Positions 1 through 8,522 of a stretch of DNA of 64,000 nucleotides are shown one piece after another; within the stretch, counting starts at the first letter, position 1; the number at the start of each line of letters is the position of its first letter. Below the pieces are notes generated by a model. That model saw only the letters and a program-made list of their open reading frames with translations, was not told the DNA's origin and searched no databases. Position numbers and translations under genes: made by a program. This stretch comes from VAZQ01 sp050179645 (lineage in GTDB: Bacteria > Pseudomonadota > Alphaproteobacteria > Rhizobiales > Xanthobacteraceae): contig JBFXEX010000001.1 of NCBI GenBank assembly GCA_050179645.1, positions 62,001-126,000 of the forward strand. Direction: 5' to 3'.

Positions 1-572
1 GGGCCACCCTCGCAAGGATGGAGGGGCCTTTCTTCTCAATCATGCCGATGGCATTACCGCTATGGACTTGTTCGTGGTGCCAACGGTTTCGTTCCGGCTC
101 TTGTACGGCCTGCTAATCATGGATCATGGCCGGCGGCGAATCTTGTGGCTTGGCGTAACGACGCATCCAACTGCGGAATGGCTCGCCAATCAACTCACCC
201 AAGCCTGCGGCTGGGACTCGGTTCCCACCTACCTGCTTCGCGATCGGGATGTCTGCTACGGCCGCGTCTTCACGCGCCGCCTTCGCGCTCTAGGTATACG
301 TGATCGCCCGACATCCCCTCGCTCACCCTGGCAAAACGGCTATGCGGAGCGTCTGATCGGGTCTATCCGACGGGAATGCCTCGACCACGTCGTGGTGTTC
401 GGAGAACGGCATTTACGTCATGTGCTTTCCTGCTACATGGAATGTACAATTCTACCGAACGCGTCTCTCTTTAGGAAAGGACGCCCCAATCAAACGCGCC
501 ATTCAGGGCATCGGCCACCTTGAATGTCGTCCTGTACTCGGCGGCTTGCATCACCGATATGCGCGAGTCTAA
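1..572 (+). pseudogene. DDE integrase-core transposase, frameshifted near its C-terminus and cut by the window edge
   Basis: The reading frame is already open at base 2 (reads GHPRKDGGAFLLNHADG before the Met at 62), so the gene begins outside the window. The protein has the retroviral-integrase (rve) look: a first Asp in AMDLFVV, a second in LRDRD, and the Glu in WQNGYAERLIGSIRRECLD. After YME (about base 442) the expected C-terminus continues in two other frames: YNSTERVSL from 445, then DAPIKRAIQGIGHL from 480 to the TAA at 570-572. Each switch fits loss of one base, so the copy is probably dead. The exact IS family is not assigned, and no terminal repeat was recognised. Confidence 0.8.
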
Positions 573-1071
573 TTTACGACAGGGGGACAGCTGTCCTCAT
601 TGCGGCTGTTGCGATTTGGATTATTAGAACATCAGTTCGGCGATGCGATGATTGTCGCCCCGGCTGTCCGGCGGAAAGCAGCTAACCTGCCGCAGTAGAG
701 CCGCCCGAGAACATCTCAGAAAGTTTGAGTTGAGAATCACCGCCGGTGTTTCGGTTCCTCGCGCGATATAATCAACGCGCACGCGGCGCAAGAAATAAGC
801 AAGCGAATCTCGTGGTCGAAACTGTACAGCTTACCGCCGTCAGGATTTCGTCGGAGCGGCTCGCGCCAGAATAGAAGTTCGGGCAAGATCACATCATCGC
901 CAGAATCCAATTCTCGGAGCTACTCCACGACATAACTCAATGGCTCGTACTGGTGCTCCCTTCGCCGCGAACGTTCGTATGGCGGTCCAATCGGTCTTTC
1001 GCGATCTGCTTGGCTTCGGATTCAGCGTTCTAGGACCGAACTAAAGGGGGCAGCCGCTTGAAAGTTCACAC
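573..1071. other. Non-coding or degraded stretch
   Basis: About 500 bases between the transposase remnant and the stop codon of the first Bug receptor. No open frame with a recognisable product, no tRNA and no clear repeat is visible on either strand. It is probably decayed mobile-element DNA. Confidence 0.4.
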
Positions 1072-2049
1072 CTAGTCGAGTTGCGGAATCTTTGCCACTT
1101 CGACAAGCTTGGCGAACCGCGCGATTTCCGACTTGAAGAAGACATCGAATTCGCCGGGAGTGCTGCCGACCGGCTGCAAGCCTACCGTCACCATTCGATC
1201 GCGCATGTCCGGCATCGCCAACGCGGCCGTGGTCGCCCGATGAATCGTATCAATGATGCCGATTGGCGTTCCTGCCCGCACAAATACTCCATACCAGGAT
1301 CCGCTTTCGAGACCGGTGTAGCCCAACTCGAGGAACGTCGGAAGGTCAGGAAGCGACCCCAGCCGCTTACGCCCTGTGATCGCGTACCCTTTGATGGCCT
1401 TTTCCTTGATTTGCGGTACGCCGGTGCTCAACGGCATAAATCCAAGCTGGACGTCCCCACTTATCAATGCGGCGAGCATCGGGGCGTCGCCACGATAGGG
1501 GATGTGCGCGATGTCCAACCCGGCCGCGTGCTTGAACGTCTCGGCCAGGATGTGCAGCGGCGCCCCGATGCCACTTGACCCGTAGTTCAACGTACCTGGC
1601 CGATCTTTGGCTGCTGCGATCAGTTCCTGGATAGTGGCAGCTGGATACTTATTAGATCCCACAAGCGGGAGCTGTGTATCAGCCAAATGCATGACAGGGG
1701 CGAGATCCTTGACAGGATCGTATGCCAGCTTCTTGTAAAGCGCCACGCTGCTCGCAATTCCCCCAACCGTAAGCAGGATCGTGTAACCGTCCGACGGCGA
1801 GTTCGCCACCATGGCGGCCCCGACGTTTCCTCCGGCACCCGGACGATTTTCGACTACAACCTTCTGATTGAACTGGTCTGCGAGCTTACCAGCTAGCACG
1901 CGCGCCACAACGTCAACCCCACCTCCGGCGGGAAACGGCACGATGATGCGGACGGTCTGATCCGGATATTTTTGCGCGAGCGCAGGGCTCGCGATCACGA
2001 CGCTCATGAACAGAAGCGCTAGACCGACACGCGACTTGCAGCCGTTCAT
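1072..2049 (-). CDS. Bug family tripartite tricarboxylate transporter substrate-binding protein (1)
   Basis: Periplasmic solute receptor of the TctC/Bug family, which hands small organic acids to a TctAB permease. From the Met at 2049 the 325-aa protein has a signal peptide ending near ALAQ, then the family N-terminus VRIIVPFPAGGGVDVVAR and VENRPGAGGNVG. This start is preferred over an upstream Met at 2118 because it has a GGAG about seven bases upstream and puts the signal peptide at the terminus. It is transcribed divergently from the monooxygenase at 2288 across a perfect palindrome. No TctA or TctB gene is in the window. The ligand cannot be read from sequence; an aromatic acid is a guess from the neighbours. 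Confidence 0.9.
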   Translation of the reverse strand: MNGCKSRVGLALLFMSVVIASPALAQKYPDQTVRIIVPFPAGGGVDVVARVLAGKLADQFNQKVVVENRPGAGGNVGAAMVANSPSDGYTILLTVGGIASSVALYKKLAYDPVKDLAPVMHLADTQLPLVGSNKYPAATIQELIAAAKDRPGTLNYGSSGIGAPLHILAETFKHAAGLDIAHIPYRGDAPMLAALISGDVQLGFMPLSTGVPQIKEKAIKGYAITGRKRLGSLPDLPTFLELGYTGLESGSWYGVFVRAGTPIGIIDTIHRATTAALAMPDMRDRMVTVGLQPVGSTPGEFDVFFKSEIARFAKLVEVAKIPQLD

Positions 2050-2126
2050 TCTAATCTCCGATGTTTCGCTAGCCGAACGAATTTCCGAAGGCCTCTTCCT
2101 ACCGCGACTGCGGACCACGACCCAAC

Positions 2127-2150
2127 AAATTGTTCATATATGAACAATTT
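2127..2150. promoter_or_regulatory. Perfect 24-bp palindrome, probable operator
   Basis: The sequence from AAATTGTTCATA to its exact reverse complement is a gapless 12+12 palindrome. It lies in the divergent region between the Bug gene starting at 2049 (minus) and the monooxygenase starting at 2288 (plus), where a dimeric repressor or activator would act on both. The regulator is not identified; no regulator gene lies next to it. Confidence 0.6.
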
Positions 2151-2287
2151 CAGATCGTTCTTCCGGGATCATCATCCCTTTCATGAGCGAATTCTAGCAG
2201 TTCGTCTAAATCATGATGACGCAGTCACGCGGTTCAAGATTAGAGTGAAGTTCGCGTCGAACGGTAGCGAGTTTTCCCGAGGCGGTC

Positions 2288-3445
2288 ATGGCGAACCTAA
2301 AAATTGGGATCAACGGTGGTGGCGTGGGCGGACTTTGCGCAGCCATCGCGCTGCGGAAAACCGGACACGAAGTCGAAGTTTTCGAGCAAGCCACGTCGTT
2401 CAAACGTGTCGGTGCCGATATCAACCTGACGCCAAACGTCGTGCGGGCTCTCGACGGACTCGGCGTCGTTCCGGCCCTAATGAAAACCGCCGCTCGCCCG
2501 ACCCACCGCATCAGCCGTACGTGGAACACAGGCGAAGAAACCTCGCGCTTGGAGATGGCGGAGACCGCGGAACGCAAATATGGCGCTCCACAGCTGACAA
2601 TCCACCGCGCTGACATCCTCAACGCGTTGCGTGATCAACTTCCCCCGGAGACGCTAAGGCTGAATCACAGAGTCCAGACGGTCGAGTCGGACCACGATTT
2701 CGCCGCTGTCGTCTTTTCCGACGGCAAGCGCTTGGGCTTTGATGTGCTGATTGGCGCCGACGGCATCCATTCTCCGACCCGGACCGCACTGTTCGGTCCA
2801 GAGAGCCCGGAGTTCACCGGCCTCGTGTCGTATCGTAGTGTTTTTGACCGAAATCTCGTGTCGGTGCCGAATTTGGACACGTTCACAAAATGGTGGGGGC
2901 CGACACCCGATCGGCAAATCGTGACCTTTCCGCTCAACCGCGGCGGCGAGATGTTCGTTTTTGCAACGACGTCACAACCCGACTGGCGTCACGAATCTTG
3001 GACTATGCCCGGCGACATCGAAGAGCTACGGCGCGCGTACGCTGATTTCCATCCGGAGGCGCGCGCTCTGCTGGACGCCTGTACCGAGGTGACGAAGTCC
3101 GCACTTTATGTTCGTGACCCGTTTCCGAAGTGGTCCACCGGTCGGGTCACTTTACTGGGTGACGCCTGCCATCCGATGGTTCCTTTCATGGCACAAGGAG
3201 CCGCCATGGCAATCGAGGACGCCGTGGTGCTTGGAAGGGCGTTGGCGGATGCTGATCTTGGCAACGTGACCGCAGCGCTGCTTCGGTATGAGAATGCTCG
3301 CAAGGAGCGCACGGCGCGGGTGCAAATGGGTTCGCGCGGCAACGAATGGCTCAAGGTTGGCGGCAACGCGGACTGGGTCTACGGCTACGACGCCTGGAAC
3401 GTCGAGTTGCCGGAGATCGGATTGAACTCGGAGTTACAGAACTAG
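2288..3445 (+). CDS. NicC/salicylate-hydroxylase-like FAD-dependent monooxygenase (1)
   Basis: Group A single-component flavoprotein monooxygenase, 385 aa. Visible motifs are the N-terminal FAD dinucleotide fold (GGGVGG, residues 10-15), the DG motif LIGADGIHSPTR near residue 155, and the GD motif LLGDACHPMVPFMAQGAA near residue 295. The C-terminal WVYGYDAWN and overall pattern resemble 6-hydroxynicotinate 3-monooxygenase (NicC), which hydroxylates with decarboxylation; salicylate hydroxylases are close relatives. GAGG six bases before the ATG supports the start. It is a paralog of the gene at 5526; by eye roughly half the positions match. The substrate is probably a hydroxylated aromatic or N-heteroaromatic acid (inferred). 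Confidence 0.88.
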   Translation: MANLKIGINGGGVGGLCAAIALRKTGHEVEVFEQATSFKRVGADINLTPNVVRALDGLGVVPALMKTAARPTHRISRTWNTGEETSRLEMAETAERKYGAPQLTIHRADILNALRDQLPPETLRLNHRVQTVESDHDFAAVVFSDGKRLGFDVLIGADGIHSPTRTALFGPESPEFTGLVSYRSVFDRNLVSVPNLDTFTKWWGPTPDRQIVTFPLNRGGEMFVFATTSQPDWRHESWTMPGDIEELRRAYADFHPEARALLDACTEVTKSALYVRDPFPKWSTGRVTLLGDACHPMVPFMAQGAAMAIEDAVVLGRALADADLGNVTAALLRYENARKERTARVQMGSRGNEWLKVGGNADWVYGYDAWNVELPEIGLNSELQN

Positions 3446-3474
3446 TACCGGCGGATCATGGACCCGGGCATTCA

Positions 3475-4488
3475 ATGGACATTGATCAAATGGACCCTAA
3501 AAGCATGACGACAAGCTGCCACTGCGCGCTCGCTATCATCACCGCATCGCTGCTCAGCGCTCCCCTCACCGCTAAGGCCCAAAACGTGCCGACTGGGTTT
3601 CCGCTCGTGCCCATGACCTTGGTTGTTCCGTTTACGCCCGGGGGGCCGGTGGACATTCTCGGACGCATGCTGGCAAATGACTACCAACGCCGGACCGGTC
3701 AACCGGCAACGGTAGACAACCGAACCGGCGGAGCGGGCAACATCGGCATCGACGCGGTGCGAAAATCGAAGCCCGACGGCGCGACGCTGCTCCTGATTCC
3801 GGCCGGAAACTTGACTATCAATCCTACGCTTTTGAAAAACTTGTCCTTCGTCGTCGATCGCGATTTCGCACCCATTACGCTGCTCGCAACCGCGCCAAAC
3901 GTCATCGTCGCATCACGCAAATTCGGCGTTTCCACCATCGCGGAAGCGATCACCAAAGCTAAAGCTGGCCGGGTGACCTACGGTTCACCTGGAGTGGGAA
4001 GCCAGCTTCACCTTACGATGGAGCTTTTGAACGGCCTTGCCGGGGTCTCATTCGTCCATGTCCCATATCGCGGTTCTTCTCAAGCGCTCAACGATCTGAT
4101 CGGAGGCCACGTCGATCTACTTGCTACCAATCTAACCGCGGCCCTCAGTGCGATAAATGCTGGCTCCATCACGGCACTCGCCATGACGACGGCGAACCGC
4201 AGCTCGTTAGTGCCGGACGTCCCCACACTGGCGGAATCCGGATTTTCCAGCATCGACGTCACATCCTGGTACGGACTGCTTGCTCCGCGGAATATCCCCG
4301 ATGCCACGCGCGATGCTTTGTTTGCTGTCACGCGCGACGTGATGAACTCTCCGGACATCAAGGCCAAGCTCCAAGCCCAAGGCCTGAACGTGCAGATCGA
4401 GCAGCCGGCAACTTTTGCTGAACGCATTCGACGTGAAACCGCCCTCTGGGCCGACGTGATGAAGAAAAATAACATCGCGCCACAATAG
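3475..4488 (+). CDS. Bug family TTT substrate-binding protein (2)
   Basis: Periplasmic Bug/TctC receptor lying between the two NicC-like monooxygenases. The signal peptide ends near LTAKA, followed by MTLVVPFTPGGPVDILGR and VDNRTGGAGNIGID, the usual family blocks. The start is uncertain: in-frame ATG codons at 3475, 3490 and 3505 all lack a strong ribosome site, and 3505 gives the most compact signal peptide. The gene follows the monooxygenase stop (3445) by about 30 bases and precedes the next gene by 30, so one transcript from 2288 to 6665 is likely. It may deliver the substrate of the flanking monooxygenases. Confidence 0.88.
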   Translation: MDIDQMDPKSMTTSCHCALAIITASLLSAPLTAKAQNVPTGFPLVPMTLVVPFTPGGPVDILGRMLANDYQRRTGQPATVDNRTGGAGNIGIDAVRKSKPDGATLLLIPAGNLTINPTLLKNLSFVVDRDFAPITLLATAPNVIVASRKFGVSTIAEAITKAKAGRVTYGSPGVGSQLHLTMELLNGLAGVSFVHVPYRGSSQALNDLIGGHVDLLATNLTAALSAINAGSITALAMTTANRSSLVPDVPTLAESGFSSIDVTSWYGLLAPRNIPDATRDALFAVTRDVMNSPDIKAKLQAQGLNVQIEQPATFAERIRRETALWADVMKKNNIAPQ

Positions 4489-4518
4489 CAATTCGTCTGA
4501 ATTGAACCTCCAAATTAA

Positions 4519-5529
4519 ATGTCCAAGCTCAAGCTGTCATTTTGCGCCGGACCTTACGATCGCATGGCCGCCATTTTTGACGGAACCGTCACGATCGAGG
4601 GCGTCGAACTGACAGCACTATCGGTGCAGCAGCCGATGGAGATTTTCGCGCGGATGCTTCGCAATGACGAGTTCGACATTTCGGAAATGTCACTCGCACA
4701 CTGCTTTTTTCTGCGTCAAAGAGGGCTGGCCCGGTTCGTCACGGTGCCAGTGTTCCCGTCAAAGATGTTTCGGCATTCGTTCATCTATGTCAACCGACAC
4801 ACCGTCAGATCACCTACCGATCTGAGAGCAAAGCGGATCGGTGTGCAAGGGTATCAAATGACGGCGGCCGTCTGGATTCGCGGCTTACTGCGAGACCACT
4901 ATCGCGTCCCGCTCGGCGATGTTCAATGGGTTGAGGGCGGAGTGAACGAGAAGGGTGTCGCCGGCGGCGATGCCACCAGCTTCCATCCGCCCGGCTTGAA
5001 AATCACCTCAGCCGGAGCAGACTCCATACTGAGCGATATGCTTGCGAGGGGCGAGATTGATGCCCTGATAGGAGCCATCACACCGGCCTCGCTTCGAACA
5101 AGTCCCGACGTGGTCCGACTGTTTCCGAACTATCACGAGGTTGAACGGGCCTATTTCGAGAGAACCGGCATATTCCCGATCATGCACGCGCTGGTCATTC
5201 GCGATGAACTCCATCGAGAGCACCGGTGGCTTGCCAACAATGTCTATCAGGCCGCTGAACGTTCAAAGCAAATCGCCCTTGAAAGGATGAGGTTTTCCGG
5301 AGCTCTGCAGTTCATGCTGCCCTGGCTCGGCGAAAGTCTCGAGGAAATCCAAACTGTATTCGGCGGCGACCCGTGGGCTTATGGCATCGAGTCCAATAGC
5401 CACGCCCTTGAGACCTTTGGCCGATATCTCTTACAGGACGGCCTGATGCAGGCGCCCATTGCTTTGGACGAGGTGTTCGTTCCAATCGAAGGTCTGATAG
5501 CAAACCGCACGCCGAGGGTGGGTACGTGA
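4519..5529 (+). CDS. 4,5-dihydroxyphthalate decarboxylase-like protein (periplasmic-binding fold)
   Basis: 336-aa protein resembling the Pht5/4,5-dihydroxyphthalate decarboxylase family, which has the type 2 periplasmic-binding-protein fold but no signal peptide here. Characteristic stretches are FDGTVTIEGVELT, FDISEMSLAHCFFLRQRG and a C-terminal DEVFVP. It ends in a 4-base overlap with the GTG start of the next monooxygenase, indicating translational coupling. A decarboxylase between two hydroxylases fits removal of a carboxylate from a hydroxylated ring acid. The fold is also shared with solute-binding proteins, so a binding role is the main alternative. No strong ribosome site precedes the ATG. 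Confidence 0.8.
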   Translation: MSKLKLSFCAGPYDRMAAIFDGTVTIEGVELTALSVQQPMEIFARMLRNDEFDISEMSLAHCFFLRQRGLARFVTVPVFPSKMFRHSFIYVNRHTVRSPTDLRAKRIGVQGYQMTAAVWIRGLLRDHYRVPLGDVQWVEGGVNEKGVAGGDATSFHPPGLKITSAGADSILSDMLARGEIDALIGAITPASLRTSPDVVRLFPNYHEVERAYFERTGIFPIMHALVIRDELHREHRWLANNVYQAAERSKQIALERMRFSGALQFMLPWLGESLEEIQTVFGGDPWAYGIESNSHALETFGRYLLQDGLMQAPIALDEVFVPIEGLIANRTPRVGT

Positions 5530-6665
5530 AACCGTCGAAATTTGCGGTAATTGGCGCGGGCATTGGCGGCATGGCGACCGTCGTAGCGCTCCATCGAATC
5601 GGGATTTCTGCCAGCCTGTTCGAACAGGCACCCAAGTTTCGACGAATTGGCGCTGCGATCAACCTGACCCCGAATTCGGTGAAAGTCCTTGATCGGCTCG
5701 GGCTTGGGCCGCAAATTCGGCAGCGCGCCTTCAGCCCGGCATTCCGCGTCAGCCGAACGTGGGATACCGGAACCGAGACGTCTCGGATCAAGTTGGGTTC
5801 GACTGCCGAGCAAAAATACGGCGCTCCCCAACTCATGATGCATCGTGCCGATTTACTGTCCGCCCTCGAGAGTGCTTTGCCGCCGCAGGCGGTACATCTC
5901 GATTCCCGGGTCACGAGCATCCGCCAAAATAGTGATGAGGTTGTCCTGACCCTGCATGACGGTCGGGCACATGGCTTCGATGCCGTCATCGGGGCCGATG
6001 GAATTCACTCCACGACAAGGCGCGCGCTCTTCGACGAAGAATCTCCTACCTATAGTGGCATGGCAGCCTATCGCGCGATATTCCCATCCAATCGCCTCCG
6101 CGGCTACGAGGTGGAAAGCTTCGTAAAATGGTGGGGACCCAACACTCAAAGCCAGTTGGTGACCGCCGCGATCAACCGCGGCTCTGAAATGTTTGTCTTC
6201 GCAACGCTGCCAGAGCCGGAGTTCAGTCGGGAATCGTGGTCGGCGCAATGCAATATCGAAGATCTGAGGGCTGCGTTCTTCGACTACCATCCAGAAGCGC
6301 GAGCCGTTCTTGCGGCATGCGAGCAGCCGCTCAAGACCGCACTATACATTCGCACGCCAATGCAGAAGTGGACGGTAGGTCGTGTGGCTTTACTTGGCGA
6401 CGCTTGTCATCCGATGGTTCCGTTCATGGCGCAGGGAGCAGCAATGGTTCTGGAAGACGTCGCAGTGCTCACGCGCTGTGTCGAGGCCGAGACTGAGATT
6501 TCGTCGGCGCTTCAAATGTACGCCGTAACCCGCCGCGAACGGGCCAGTCGAATCCAGGTTGCGTCAAGCGAAAACGACTGGCTACGGACCGGATCCAACG
6601 CCGATTGGGTCTACGGCTACGATGCGTGGAATGTCCCCCTAGAACACGACGACTCGATGCCCTGA
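5526..6665 (+). CDS. NicC/salicylate-hydroxylase-like FAD-dependent monooxygenase (2)
   Basis: 379-aa paralog of the gene at 2288 with the same landmarks: FAD fold VIGAGIGGM at the N-terminus, VIGADGIHSTTR, ALLGDACHPMVPFMAQGAA and the NicC-like terminal block NADWVYGYDAWN. The start is GTG inside the stop of the preceding gene (GTGA overlap). Having both copies in one operon suggests two successive hydroxylations or two related substrates; sequence alone does not decide. The operon ends here, since the next 160 bases carry no intact gene. Confidence 0.88.
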   Translation: MKPSKFAVIGAGIGGMATVVALHRIGISASLFEQAPKFRRIGAAINLTPNSVKVLDRLGLGPQIRQRAFSPAFRVSRTWDTGTETSRIKLGSTAEQKYGAPQLMMHRADLLSALESALPPQAVHLDSRVTSIRQNSDEVVLTLHDGRAHGFDAVIGADGIHSTTRRALFDEESPTYSGMAAYRAIFPSNRLRGYEVESFVKWWGPNTQSQLVTAAINRGSEMFVFATLPEPEFSRESWSAQCNIEDLRAAFFDYHPEARAVLAACEQPLKTALYIRTPMQKWTVGRVALLGDACHPMVPFMAQGAAMVLEDVAVLTRCVEAETEISSALQMYAVTRRERASRIQVASSENDWLRTGSNADWVYGYDAWNVPLEHDDSMP

Positions 6666-6822
6666 TCAATGGCAGAAGGACGGCCGCTACGTGCGCACGG
6701 CGGCCTGGATCGTCGGCGCTGATCATTGGACAGAGGCGATGTGGCAGAATCTCGAACAACAGCTGCGTTGCCACACGCTCTGGAAAATAAGCAACCGTCC
6801 GATGCCCCGTCATCAAGCATCG

Positions 6823-7201
6823 CTTGTCAAGTTCAGGTTCTCAGTTAGCCGCGAGGAGCAGCGTCGGCGCTTCAAGGAACGTAAGGTCCACCCGCTCAAA
6901 CAATGGAAGCTGTCGCCGGTCGATCTCGCTTCACTCGATAAATGGGACGATACATGCGTGCAAAGGAGAAGATGTTCTTTCACACCGATACGGCCGACTC
7001 GCCCTGGACGGTGGTGAAGTCCGACGACAAGAAGCGCGCTCGGCTCCACGCCATGCCTACGTGCTGCACGCCATGCCCTACAAGGACAAGAATGCTCAGC
7101 GCATTGGTCCGGTCGACGATCTTCTGGTCGGCCGCGCCAATATCATCCACGAGCGCGACGAGCACGACCTCGCAAACCGACGCTATGCGAGGCAAAGGTA
7201 A
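6823..7201 (+). pseudogene. Polyphosphate kinase 2 (PPK2) C-terminal remnant with two frameshifts
   Basis: Three adjacent segments in three frames reconstruct a PPK2 C-terminal half: LVKFRFSVSREEQRRRF...QWKLSPVDLASLDKWDD (from 6823), RAKEKMFFHTDTADSPW...DDKKRARLHAM (around 6955-7055), then MPYKDKNAQRIGPVDDLLVGRANIIHE to the TAA at 7199-7201. Both switches, near 6950 and 7057, fit single-base losses. The N-terminal half with the Walker motifs is absent. The frame upstream (from about 6661) continues open but does not look like PPK2, so a deletion junction is likely near 6820. Confidence 0.75.
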
Positions 7202-7745
7202 GCTTGCTCCGCGCTATCGCAGTTTGCGCGCGGTCGAAATCGATATTCGCCGGATGTCCTACTTGTTACGGTTCCGAGCACTTCGCCTAGCGGCGCTTCG
7301 GCGTTCACGGCGCGCATGCCTTGCCCCGAATCTCAAGGCTATAGTTAAGTCGACCAAATTCGGCCTCGGCGCAGTCTTGCTTTCCGGCTTGACGTGCCAC
7401 TCGCACCGGTCCGGAGAACCCGCGCGAACGGTTCTGATCGGTTTCGAAACAGGGCGTTCGACGAGCCCGCTTCAATGCCCGATCCTGCGCGTCCTCGCGA
7501 CCGCATGGTCGAGGGTCAGTTCGCGCGATGCGGCAACCGCGATCGCAACCTGCTCGATACGATGCGAAGGTCCCGCGCGAGCGGCTCGCGAAGCCGGCTT
7601 TGAAAAGTACGGGGATCACGCTGCCGGATTCGAACGAGCCGAGTATCTCGCGACGCAAATCGTACAGTGGAATCACCTCGGTCGCTGAAAGCAGCAACTC
7701 GCAGCCAGTGTGAACCTTCAACAAGACGAGCCTCCCTGCCGATTA
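7202..7745. other. Unassigned stretch with a minus-strand open frame
   Basis: A minus-strand frame spans 7724-7305 (139 codons). Its first 45 residues, with LLSATEVIPLYDLRREIL, look protein-like, while the rest is arginine-rich and resembles a shadow frame. No family is recognised. Plus-strand frames here are short. The context between a PPK2 remnant and a group II intron end suggests a truncated gene. Confidence 0.3.
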
Positions 7746-7778
7746 GCCGATCCGAATGTGATCCGGCTCCGCCGAAAT
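7746..7778. repeat. 33-bp dispersed repeat, copy 1
   Basis: The 33 bases beginning GCCGATCCGAATGTGATCC recur at 20358-20390 with about four mismatches. Both copies sit at the edge of mobile-element debris (group II intron end here, IS21 fragment there), so they are probably ends of related elements, possibly IS21-type. This assignment is inferred. Confidence 0.5.
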
Positions 7779-7784
7779 ATCGCG

Positions 7785-7853
7785 GTAGGGACGCCGGTTT
7801 CCCGGCGCCCCCCGCACAGATCCGTACGTGCGGGATTACCGCATACGGCTCTT
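7785..7853 (-). ncRNA. Group II intron domains V-VI (3' end)
   Basis: Read on the minus strand, 7853 to 7818 is a hairpin opening GAGCCGTATGCGG and closing CCGCACGTACGGATCT-like. This has the form of bacterial group II intron domain V. A second GC-rich hairpin with a GAAA loop follows at 7813-7788, as expected for domain VI, ending near CCCTACC. It lies just downstream of the reverse transcriptase remnant, the normal order. The 5' part of the ribozyme is not visible, so the intron is inactive in cis. Confidence 0.75.
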
Positions 7854-8229
7854 ACCTCGGGTGTTTGACGGCGAATTGCTCTCCAGGCCATGGATGAAGG
7901 ATATGCGGCTTCGGGAGGAAGTCGGCAGCCAGCCTGCTAACCCGCTGCCAAGTCAAACAATCACGCTGACTGCGCCGACGAAGCGAGCGCCGCCAAAGAT
8001 GAGTGATGTGACAGTGGAACGCTGCCAATGCTGCACCGTTGGTCGGCACCGAATGGTATGCGAAGAAGCCAGAGACGACCTGCCTCAGCCATTTCCCTTG
8101 CTCTGGGATTGACTGGTGCATGCGCCATCGCAACTCTACCTTGATCCTTGCGAGCACCGCCCTCATGCGGTCGCGTCGGGACTTCCGATGAATCAGGAAC
8201 TTACCCCGACGACTTCGGCCCTGCTTCGT
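7852..8229 (-). pseudogene. Group II intron reverse transcriptase/maturase, C-terminal fragment
   Basis: The minus-strand frame encodes the maturase/DNA-binding tail of a group II intron protein: RRGKFLIHRKSRRDRMRA, ELRWRMHQSIPEQGKWLRQV, FAYHSVPTN, HITHLWRRSLRRRSQ and PKPHILHPWP. The reverse transcriptase palm domain (YADD region) is missing, and the homology stops near 8229. With domains V-VI beyond its stop, this is the 3' third of a group II intron truncated at its 5' side. The stop overlaps the start of domain V. Confidence 0.8.
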
Positions 8230-8522
8230 GCAATGACCAGCAGCGCCGGAAGATCTTGATTTATTTGCAGACAACGGGCGATCTCAACGCATTTCGCAAT
8301 CAGATCGATAGTGCAATCGTTGAAACGTCCTCCTTAGGGTATGCAGCGTCGGATGGAAATTCCGTCGATTCACTTGCCAACATTTCGACTGCGCTAACGC
8401 GCGACAGCGCCGCTGTGGGCAGCCTCACCGCGGTCTACATTCGCCCGCCAAATGACGAGGGAAGGAAGACAACTCTGTTGGAATACCTACGTAGCGAAGC
8501 CAAACAGATTGGCGATCTATAG
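8148..8522 (+). CDS. Hypothetical protein or gene fragment
   Basis: A plus-strand frame of 124 codons whose first third is antisense to the intron remnant. The part after about 8240 (RRKILIYLQTTGDLNAFRNQI to the stop) has protein-like composition, but no family is recognised. It probably is the tail of a gene truncated at the intron junction. Its stop overlaps the stop of the convergent IclR gene by a few bases. Confidence 0.3.
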   Translation: MRAPPSCGRVGTSDESGTYPDDFGPASCNDQQRRKILIYLQTTGDLNAFRNQIDSAIVETSSLGYAASDGNSVDSLANISTALTRDSAAVGSLTAVYIRPPNDEGRKTTLLEYLRSEAKQIGDL

